A stretch of 6,246 nt of DNA. It comes from Candidatus Rifleibacteriota bacterium. Lineage in GTDB: Bacteria; Muiribacteriota; Ozemobacteria; Ozemobacterales; Ozemobacteraceae. This document shows, piece after piece, positions 1 to 5,521 of the stretch (the first letter of the stretch is position 1; every line of letters starts with the position of its first letter). The notes below the pieces were generated by a model, which was not told the DNA's origin, searched no databases, and saw only the letters and a program-made list of their open reading frames with translations. The translations under genes and the position numbers were made by a program. The stretch covers positions 1 through 6,246 of the forward strand of contig JAQUZA010000203.1 of NCBI GenBank assembly GCA_028691595.1. Direction: 5' to 3'.

Positions 1-144
1 GTGGGCTTCATTACGAAGTTTGATTATTGCCTTCATACCCTGGCTCGAAAAGGGCAGTTTAATCTCACTGCCGTCCGGGCGAACCAGTATTTCTTCGCGC
101 TTGGCAAGCCCCATGACCTCAACCGTTACTGCCAGTTGTTCAAG
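1..144 (-). pseudogene. uvrC: uvrC continuation beyond the premature stop (runs off the left edge)
   Basis: Reading on past the TAA in the same frame gives 48 more codons with no stop up to the window edge, and they are plainly UvrC: a segment with EVMGLAKREEIL, then LPFSSQGMKAI, then LRNEAH. Against the typical UvrC pattern (VIGLAKR ... RDEAHRFA) this aligns with no insertion or deletion around the stop. The last codon (bases 1-3) is the histidine corresponding to the catalytic His488 of Thermotoga maritima UvrC, and the Arg four residues before it is also conserved. The piece has no obvious start codon and RBS of its own for separate translation. It is therefore either the dead tail of a broken gene, or part of an intact gene if the stop is a sequencing error or is read through. 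The rest of the domain and any helix-hairpin-helix lie outside the window. Confidence 0.85.
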
Positions 145-1581
145 TTAGCGGCAGGCGGCCCTGACCTGAGTTATACCGCCGTCAACGATGTACAAGTCAG
201 GCAAAGGCGCATGCTCACGTAGTAACCGCGAAAAACGCCTCTGAGTAACTTCAGCAATCGAGGCCGGGTCATCGCCGCCCCTGGCTGACTTTATATGATA
301 GAGGCGATATTCACCTTTGCGTGGCCGGCCGTTATTAAAAACAACCAGCGAAGCGACCGGGTCTGTACCCTGAATGTGGGAAATATCGACGCATTCAATT
401 CTTACCGGCGTGACCGACAATTCAAGTAGATTCTGCAGATCGATTACCGATTCATCTAGACGCTCATTGCCCTCTGATTTTATGTTGCGCATGATTTCGA
501 GAGCGTTGTTGTCGGCCATGGCAAGCAGATTGAGATACTGACCCTTTCTGGGAATATGAAAAGAAACTTTGCGCCCGGCACGCTCGGCGAGCATCTGCAT
601 GACTGAATCGCAACCCTCTGGTTCAATCGAGCAATAAAGGGAGGCCGGGATAAGATTGTTATCGTAAAATCTGCTGATAACAGAAGCAAGAACTTCACTG
701 TTCGTCGAATCTGGCTCACGCTCAATATCTATGATTCTATTGCCAAGCATCTTGCCGCCGCGAATAAAAAATACCGAAAAAATTACCCGGTCGTTCGTTT
801 CGCTCATGCCCCAGAAATCAAGATTAACCGGCTTGAGAAACTCAACCTTCTGGCTCTCGAAGAAACGTTTTAACGCCGTAAGCGTATCGCGAACTTCAGC
901 TGCCTCTTCATACCTGAACTGTTCGGCAAGCGATTTAAGCTGCTTCTCGAGACCCGAAAAATCGGGTTCAACACGCCCGGCCAGAACTTCGACCGCTTTA
1001 TTGATCGATACCGAGTATTCTTCAGGCGAAACAGCACCCTGGCAGATCCCCTGGCAGATACCAAGGTGGAATTTGAGACATGGTCGCACCTTTTTCCCGG
1101 GGTGAATGGCCTTTTTGGAAGTACACAGGCGGAAATTGCGCGACAACATATCAATGATGCGTGACAGGTCATATTCATTTGGAAACGGCCCAAAATAAAG
1201 GTTTCCATCACGAAAAACCACTTTGCGTACCTTTTCGAGCCTGGGGTAACCGTCTTTCATCGTAACCTTGATGTAAGGGTGAGTCTTGCTGTCTTTAAGA
1301 AGAATATTGTAACGGGGACGGTGCTTCTTGATCAGGTTGTTTTCGAGAATCAGCGCCTCAACCTCGGTGCCGGTGACAATGAATTCTATTTCTTCGATCG
1401 CCGAAACGAGCACCGAAGTTTTAAGGTTGTCGTGGTGGCGGTTAAAATATGATTTAACGCGCTTCTTAAGCGAACGTGACTTGCCAATATAGATTATTTC
1501 CCCGGCAATATTCTTCATGAGATAGATTCCGGGGTTGGAGGGCATCAGAGCCAGGATTTTATCGAGTTTATCTTTCTGCAT
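145..1581 (-). CDS. uvrC: UvrABC excinuclease subunit C, N-terminal 478 residues, ended by an in-frame TAA
   Basis: UvrC makes both incisions around a DNA lesion after UvrA/UvrB recognition. Seen here: a GIY-YIG nuclease domain (GIY 18-20, YIG 31-33, conserved Arg41, metal-binding Glu80) for the 3' incision; four cysteines at 153, 168, 176 and 180, the last two pairs spaced as in the E. coli UvrC iron-sulfur site; a UVR motif at about 211-240 for UvrB contact; and an RNase H-like 5'-incision domain with Asp399 (VDIS) and Asp467 (VDGG). The ATG at 1579-1581 is preferred (AAAAGG four bases upstream, and the protein then begins like other UvrC proteins); a TTG 33 nt further upstream has poor RBS spacing. 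The start overlaps the preceding gene by 14 nt, so coupling is likely. The TAA at 145-147 cuts the protein before the third catalytic residue and the helix-hairpin-helix region; UvrC is normally about 600 residues. Identity is certain; whether a full protein is made is not. Confidence 0.95.
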   Translation of the reverse strand: MQKDKLDKILALMPSNPGIYLMKNIAGEIIYIGKSRSLKKRVKSYFNRHHDNLKTSVLVSAIEEIEFIVTGTEVEALILENNLIKKHRPRYNILLKDSKTHPYIKVTMKDGYPRLEKVRKVVFRDGNLYFGPFPNEYDLSRIIDMLSRNFRLCTSKKAIHPGKKVRPCLKFHLGICQGICQGAVSPEEYSVSINKAVEVLAGRVEPDFSGLEKQLKSLAEQFRYEEAAEVRDTLTALKRFFESQKVEFLKPVNLDFWGMSETNDRVIFSVFFIRGGKMLGNRIIDIEREPDSTNSEVLASVISRFYDNNLIPASLYCSIEPEGCDSVMQMLAERAGRKVSFHIPRKGQYLNLLAMADNNALEIMRNIKSEGNERLDESVIDLQNLLELSVTPVRIECVDISHIQGTDPVASLVVFNNGRPRKGEYRLYHIKSARGGDDPASIAEVTQRRFSRLLREHAPLPDLYIVDGGITQVRAACR

Positions 1582-3010
1582 GCTGCCTTTTAAGTTTAGC
1601 AGTTGCCGAGGCAACGCCCTTTTTGTTCTTGATTCTGGCAGTGCCTGATGCCTCAGGGGTGTTTGCTACAGTGGCTGATTCGATGACAAAGTAGCGAAGC
1701 TCTTTATTCAGGGGTGATTTGACGAAATGACCATTCAAAGTGACTCTACCATCGAGAATTTTTTCGAGACGCACTTCACTGAGCAGTCTCAGGTTCGATT
1801 TTAAGGGAATGCGCTTGCCATCGTCTGTTTTAAGAACCCAGCGAAACAGGTGTCTGCGACCCCCGATCGGGTGTTTTTCAGGCACAACCAGGCCACTCAG
1901 TTTTTGTGTTTCATTGGCATCTGCCTCGTCTTCTTCTGGTTTGCCAGCTGTCATCAGGGCCGGTTCAAGAGCTTCGGCCTTCTCGAAAAGCTGTTCGCTG
2001 GTTGAAGCAGTCTGTGCGCTTTCTATGCTGGTTGGCAATTTTGTTGCCCCCGATGCAAATTCAGGGTCTTCGTCTGAATCGGGCCATGAAACCGGAATGA
2101 TTTCGGCTTCGCTGGCCACCTGATCTTGTTCATCAACTGGCTCATCGGCCGGAACTTCACTGATAATATTCTCTTCGACAATAACCTCGGCAGGTGGCTC
2201 TGCCGATTCAATTGGCTCGTTTGACCTGCCTGGCTCATCTGCCGTCACAAGCGGTTGTGAAGCACTGGCTTCAACAGGCACGGGCAAAGATGCTGCAGTT
2301 TGTTCAACTACTTTTTCAGCTGGGTTCACGGGTATTTTTTCAAGCCTTTGCAGCTGATCTTTTTCGATTACTGAATTTGCGGTTTCGAGTTCAGCAGCCG
2401 TTCGGGAAGCGATCTCTTCGGCCTGTCTATTGAATTCTTCGATCAGTTCATCGGCAGAACGGCTTTTTTCGCCGGTTGATACCCCGTCATTGCCCGGAAA
2501 GTCTGGCGACAGCGGGTCAGGAAAAAGAGTATTGACGAACCCCGAGCCCTTTCCTGGAGCCTCAAATGAAGATGGTTTTCTGTTTTCGGGCTGAGCCGTG
2601 CCACTGCTGATTATTGTGCTCTCTGTGGCCAGGTGGGGCAAATCAGCGATTTCTTTCCGGCCAGAAGCGGTTTGCCGGGGCTCGGGCTCAAGAAGCGGCC
2701 CGACAGATGAAATACCATAGCTGGCAACCAGATTCAAACCTGCAGATGCGTTGAGATTAAGAAGATTGTCAATTGCCGGAATTTCGACCGGCAGCGGCAC
2801 CGTGCCTGAAGTCTCAAAAAGATCGGTTGCAGCTGTTTCAGGCTTTGTTATGGTTTCCTGGCCGGCAATCTGAGCTTTGTTTATATCAGTCATGGCTTTG
2901 GGAGTTGAACTGGCGGCAGCAATACCGGCCTGCTGAGCAAAGCCCGGGCAGGTCGCTGAAAGCAGTATCAATGCGGCCATTAGTAAAGTCTGTTTAACAG
3001 GCAAAATCAT
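1568..3010 (-). CDS. Secreted acidic low-complexity protein of unknown function with a conserved-looking C-terminal domain
   Basis: I do not recognise this 480-residue protein. Residues 1-25 form a Sec signal peptide (KQ, then a hydrophobic run LLMAALILL, ending GFA before QQ); the Cys at 21 is not in a lipobox, so export to the periplasm or outside is more likely than lipidation. Residues about 26-370 are rich in Ala, Glu, Pro, Ser and Thr and look disordered, with a helical, possibly coiled-coil stretch at about 186-226. Residues about 372-449 differ: a compact, basic, strand-rich segment (GGRRHLFRWVLKTDDGKRIP ... GRVTLNGHFVKSP ... LRYFVIESATV) resembling a small beta-barrel or OB-like domain, followed by a Lys/Arg-rich tail. 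The ATG at 3008-3010 is chosen because AAGGAG lies six bases upstream and the signal peptide then starts properly; an upstream in-frame start at 3049 falls inside the promoter. The gene overlaps uvrC by 14 nt. Confidence 0.85.
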   Translation of the reverse strand: MILPVKQTLLMAALILLSATCPGFAQQAGIAAASSTPKAMTDINKAQIAGQETITKPETAATDLFETSGTVPLPVEIPAIDNLLNLNASAGLNLVASYGISSVGPLLEPEPRQTASGRKEIADLPHLATESTIISSGTAQPENRKPSSFEAPGKGSGFVNTLFPDPLSPDFPGNDGVSTGEKSRSADELIEEFNRQAEEIASRTAAELETANSVIEKDQLQRLEKIPVNPAEKVVEQTAASLPVPVEASASQPLVTADEPGRSNEPIESAEPPAEVIVEENIISEVPADEPVDEQDQVASEAEIIPVSWPDSDEDPEFASGATKLPTSIESAQTASTSEQLFEKAEALEPALMTAGKPEEDEADANETQKLSGLVVPEKHPIGGRRHLFRWVLKTDDGKRIPLKSNLRLLSEVRLEKILDGRVTLNGHFVKSPLNKELRYFVIESATVANTPEASGTARIKNKKGVASATAKLKRQHAER

Positions 3011-3020
3011 CAGGTTCTCC

Positions 3021-3049
3021 TTGTTTTTGCAGAGAAACAATTCTATCAT
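3021..3049 (+). promoter_or_regulatory. Candidate sigma-70 promoter for the suhB-like gene
   Basis: TTGTTT (3021-3026), a 17-base spacer, then TATCAT (3044-3049, five of six consensus bases). It predicts a start near 3056 and a leader of about 35 nt with the AGGAG at 3081-3085. The -35 box is weak (three of six). It lies on top of the opposing promoter: the two -10 boxes share bases 3044-3045, and this -35 box falls within the other gene's predicted leader. Confidence 0.4.
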
Positions 3050-3068
3050 TATTGCCCGGATTCATCAA
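3040..3068 (-). promoter_or_regulatory. Candidate sigma-70 promoter for the secreted-protein/uvrC unit
   Basis: Read on the minus strand: TTGATG (plus coordinates 3063-3068), a 17-base spacer, then TAGAAT (3040-3045). This predicts a transcript starting near 3033 with a leader of about 23 nt that contains the AAGGAG ribosome binding site. The match and spacing are good, but this is sequence inspection only. Confidence 0.5.
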
Positions 3069-3091
3069 ACAAAGACGCTCAGGAGTCAAAG

Positions 3092-3883
3092 ATGCACAAC
3101 CTTGAAACTTTATGTAATGGTGCCACTGATGTGGCCATCCTGGCCGCAGAAATGATAAAAAACAGCTTCAACAACAGCCATGAGATTGTTCATAAAGGAA
3201 CGGTAGATCTGGTAACTGAAGTAGACATTGCTTCTGAGCACCTTATCAAACGAGAGCTGCAGCAAAGATTCCCTGAAATCCGTTTTCACGGCGAAGAAGA
3301 TGGCGGCGATGACTGGCGTAAGGGTGAAGTCTGGGTTGTAGACCCGCTTGATGGAACCACGAATTTTGCCAGTCGCCTGCCGCATTTTGCGGTGTCTATC
3401 GCTCTCTGCAATAACGGCGAACCCGTTGCCGGCGTGGTGATGAACCCGATGAACAAAGAAATTTATCGTACCTGGAAAGGTGGCGGGGCCTTTTTGAACA
3501 ATCAGCCCATAAGAACCGGCTCACAGGCACAAATGAATGACGCACTCGCGGTAACCGGCTTTCCCTACAACCGCCGCGAGAATATCGACATCATCATCGA
3601 ACGCCTGAAAATAATGCTGATGCACGTTCAATGCGTGCGTCGACTTGGGTCGGCGGCGCTTGACCTCTGCCATATTGCCAGTGGTGTCTTTGCAGTCTAC
3701 TGGGAGACAAACCTGAAACCATGGGATGTGGCTGCCGGCACTCTGCTGGTTAGCGAGGCCGGCGGCCGCATAACCAGGTTCGACGGTTCACCGATGCTGC
3801 TCGACAGCCTTGAACTGCTGGCAACCAACGCGATTCTGCATGAAGAAGCGATTCGCCTGCTCACCCCCACCCTGTCTCGTTGA
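3092..3883 (+). CDS. suhB: Inositol-1-monophosphatase (SuhB) family Mg2+-dependent phosphatase
   Basis: This 263-residue protein has the full set of inositol-monophosphatase motifs: GEED with metal ligand Glu68, WVVDPLDGTTNF with ligands Asp84 and Asp87, and KPWDVAAG with ligand Asp212. The usual family length is 260-270. The family hydrolyses phosphate monoesters such as inositol 1-phosphate in the cytoplasm with two or three Mg2+ ions; E. coli SuhB also acts in ribosomal RNA antitermination. Members include fructose-1,6-bisphosphatases, histidinol phosphatases and CysQ-like nucleotidases, and the substrate cannot be fixed from motifs alone. There is no signal peptide. The ATG at 3092 follows AGGAG with a seven-base gap. 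The gene stands alone, divergent from the secreted-protein/uvrC unit and convergent with pfkA, so context gives no clue to the substrate. Confidence 0.93.
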   Translation: MHNLETLCNGATDVAILAAEMIKNSFNNSHEIVHKGTVDLVTEVDIASEHLIKRELQQRFPEIRFHGEEDGGDDWRKGEVWVVDPLDGTTNFASRLPHFAVSIALCNNGEPVAGVVMNPMNKEIYRTWKGGGAFLNNQPIRTGSQAQMNDALAVTGFPYNRRENIDIIIERLKIMLMHVQCVRRLGSAALDLCHIASGVFAVYWETNLKPWDVAAGTLLVSEAGGRITRFDGSPMLLDSLELLATNAILHEEAIRLLTPTLSR

Positions 3884-3902
3884 CCAGAATTCGGTCACAT
3901 TT
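3881..3902 (+). terminator. Weak terminator-like hairpin at the suhB stop codon
   Basis: TGACC (3881-3885, containing the stop codon) pairs with GGTCA (3893-3897) around a seven-base loop, followed by CATTTGATTT. The stem is only five base pairs and the T-tract is interrupted, so termination here is doubtful. It may act together with the larger palindrome just downstream. Confidence 0.2.
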
Positions 3903-3919
3903 GATTTACATGGTTCTCT

Positions 3920-3963
3920 GTCATTCCCGCGGAAGCGGGAATCTCGTCAACTGCGGGGATGAC
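3920..3963. repeat. Nested palindromic repeat, dRS3/REP-like
   Basis: Inner palindrome: ATTCCCGC (3923-3930), loop GGAA, GCGGGAAT (3935-3942), a perfect eight-base-pair stem. Outer arms: GTCATTCCCGC (3920-3930) and GCGGGGATGAC (3953-3963), inverted with one mismatch that would be a G-U pair in one of the two RNAs. The core fits ATTCCC-N8-GGGAAT, the format of the neisserial dRS3 repeat. Similar GTCATTCCCGC-type palindromes are scattered in many genomes, and when translated they give the familiar spurious peptide IPASAGMTE, as they do here. It lies between two convergent genes. No T-run follows on either strand, so it is a poor classical terminator, although it may block or stabilise transcript 3' ends. 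Confidence 0.7.
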
Positions 3964-4024
3964 GCACAGGGAGGCAATCTTGCATTCATATATGGCAGAT
4001 AACCAGCTGTCTGCAGGGTGAGAT

Positions 4025-5359
4025 TTAAACTCTGGCTTTGTTCTGCATCCAGCGCGGCTGGCCGGTAGTTTCGAGAACATTGAGCCAGAACATGCTTTCG
4101 GGGTCGATAAATTTACGGTTACGAATGGCGATATCGATCGGCACATGGGTAAAGCAGTTGTTCCAGATGCCGACGAGCATGCCTGTTTTGCCGGCCATGC
4201 CTGCGTGAACGGCATTCTGGGCAAGTTGATTGCAGAAGATGCTGTCGGAGGGAATCGCGGTTGAGCTGCGGATAATATAGCTCGGATCAATATATTTGAG
4301 CGACACAGGAATTTTTTGTTCTTTGAAATATTTGCCGATGCCGTCGCGCAGCATCACGCCAACGTCGCCAAACTTGCGGTTGCCCGAGACATCGCGTTCA
4401 TCGAGGGCGCACAGACGGTCGCCAACACCTTCGGCCACCACAACCACCGCGTGATTTTTCCTGAGAATTCGGTCTTGAAGATGTTTATAGAAGCCATTTT
4501 CGCCCTCAAGATCGAAAGGCATTTCAGGAATCAGGCAGAAATTAACATCTTGAGAGGCAATCGAAGCGTTGGCGGTGATATAGCCTGATTGCCGCCCCAT
4601 CAGCTTCACCAGACCGATACCGTTCTGATAACCACGGGCTTCGACATGTGCGGTTCTGATTGAATCAACAGCGTGAGTGAAGGCAGTTTCAAAACCAAAG
4701 GTTTTTTCGATAAAGCCGATATCATTGTCTATGGTTTTGGGAATGCCGATTACCGAGATCGCCAGGCCGCGTTTGGTAACTTCTTCATTGATTTCACCGG
4801 CCCCACGCAGGGTGCCGTCGCCACCAATACAGAAAAGAATGTTGATATTGTAGTCCATCAGGCGGTCAACCATCTGGCCGACATCCTGGGGGCCTCGCGA
4901 CGAGCCGAGTATTGTCCCGCCCTTTTCATGAATCTCAGAGACAACATCGGGGTCGAGAATCATCGGCTGCAGGCCAGATTCTTTAACCATGCCCAGATAG
5001 CCATAGCGAAAACCATAGATGTTCTTAACGCCATACCAGAAGTGCAGCTGCATGACCAGGCCACGAATCACGTCGTTGATACCGGGGCACAAACCGCCAC
5101 AGGTTACGATTGCCGCTCGAGTTCGGCCCGGGTCAAAAAATATCTTCTCGCGGGGGCCGGCCTTTTCGAAGCAAAGCGGGTCGTGCCCGGCGGCCAGTTC
5201 TTCTTTAATTTTGCAAAGGCTGTTATTAAAAAGAATGCGTTCTTTTTCTTCAACATAGTTGGTGAGATAATCACCATCGATTGTCGACAGCTTGAGCGGC
5301 GAATCGAAATTGGCTTTGCCAAGAACCTGAATGTTTAAATCCTTCTGGCTGACTTCCAT
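4025..5359 (-). CDS. pfkA: 6-phosphofructokinase, plant/spirochaete-like group II/X, predicted ATP-dependent
   Basis: This cytoplasmic enzyme phosphorylates fructose 6-phosphate to fructose 1,6-bisphosphate, the committed step of glycolysis. The 444-residue protein carries an N-terminal extension of about 80 residues before the core. Core motifs: GGLCPGIND (88-96), GGDGT (179-183), GIPKTIDND with catalytic Asp211 (205-213), MGR (254-256), PE (278-279), AEGVG (309-313) and a YIDPSYIIR segment (357-364). Gly182 is at the position where pyrophosphate-dependent enzymes carry Asp, so ATP is the predicted donor, while Lys208 is at the position where classical E. coli-type ATP enzymes carry Gly. This Gly/Lys combination and the overall pattern match plant and trypanosome ATP-PFKs; bacterial members are often labelled as pyrophosphate enzymes by default. 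The ATG at 5357-5359 follows AAGGGG six bases upstream. The gene has its own candidate promoter and is convergent with suhB. Confidence 0.94.
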   Translation of the reverse strand: MEVSQKDLNIQVLGKANFDSPLKLSTIDGDYLTNYVEEKERILFNNSLCKIKEELAAGHDPLCFEKAGPREKIFFDPGRTRAAIVTCGGLCPGINDVIRGLVMQLHFWYGVKNIYGFRYGYLGMVKESGLQPMILDPDVVSEIHEKGGTILGSSRGPQDVGQMVDRLMDYNINILFCIGGDGTLRGAGEINEEVTKRGLAISVIGIPKTIDNDIGFIEKTFGFETAFTHAVDSIRTAHVEARGYQNGIGLVKLMGRQSGYITANASIASQDVNFCLIPEMPFDLEGENGFYKHLQDRILRKNHAVVVVAEGVGDRLCALDERDVSGNRKFGDVGVMLRDGIGKYFKEQKIPVSLKYIDPSYIIRSSTAIPSDSIFCNQLAQNAVHAGMAGKTGMLVGIWNNCFTHVPIDIAIRNRKFIDPESMFWLNVLETTGQPRWMQNKARV

Positions 5360-5406
5360 TATGACCCCTTGTTTTTTGGCATGATGAACCGGCTGATCTG
5401 TTCATT

Positions 5407-5436
5407 TATATACCGGTGTGACTACACAAAAGTCAA
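5407..5436 (-). promoter_or_regulatory. Candidate sigma-70 promoter for pfkA
   Basis: Minus strand: TTGACT (plus coordinates 5431-5436, five of six), 18-base spacer, TATATA (5407-5412); shifting the -10 box by two bases to TATAAA gives a 20-base spacer. The predicted leader is about 40 nt. The spacer contains the small inverted repeat TGTG-N4-CACA, which could be an operator but is too short to claim. The promoter suggests that pfkA is expressed independently of the nrdG-like gene upstream. Confidence 0.5.
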
Positions 5437-5460
5437 GATATGCCAATTATAAGCAACACA

Positions 5461-5491
5461 TCCGGCCCCAATTATCATTCTGGTAACCGGA
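5461..5491 (-). terminator. Weak hairpin downstream of the nrdG-like gene
   Basis: TCCGG and CCGGA arms enclose a short inner CCA/TGG pairing. It lies about 30 nt after the nrdG-like stop and before the pfkA promoter. No T-run follows on the minus strand, so intrinsic termination is only a possibility. The rest of the 5360-5521 gap holds nothing else I can support. Confidence 0.2.
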
Positions 5492-5521
5492 AAAGGAACA
5501 TTCGATCAGAGTGCAGACGTG

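Noticed and set aside
145..147. TAA reassigned to a sense codon in this organism
   Set aside because: TAA is used as the normal terminal stop of the secreted-protein gene (1568-1570) and of pfkA (4025-4027) at the expected protein ends, and the other frames contain no extra internal TAA codons.
1..222. 73-residue plus-strand reading frame at the left edge
   Set aside because: It lies antisense to the uvrC continuation, which has clear homology; the plus-strand peptide has no recognisable features.
1582..1614. TTG start for uvrC giving 11 extra residues
   Set aside because: The purine-rich stretch is too close to that TTG, and the downstream ATG gives the usual UvrC N-terminus.
2945..2950. 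Lipoprotein signal at Cys21 of the secreted protein
   Set aside because: The residues before Cys (Ser-Ala-Thr) do not fit a lipobox, and a signal peptidase I site at GFA|QQ is a better match.
3895..4290. 131-residue minus-strand reading frame ending in IPASAGMTE
   Set aside because: It is an out-of-frame shadow of pfkA running into the palindromic repeat; that peptide is a known translation artefact of such repeats.
4673..5338. 221-residue plus-strand reading frame
   Set aside because: It is exactly antisense to pfkA, has no recognisable motif and no convincing ribosome binding site; long mirror frames are common opposite strongly coding DNA.
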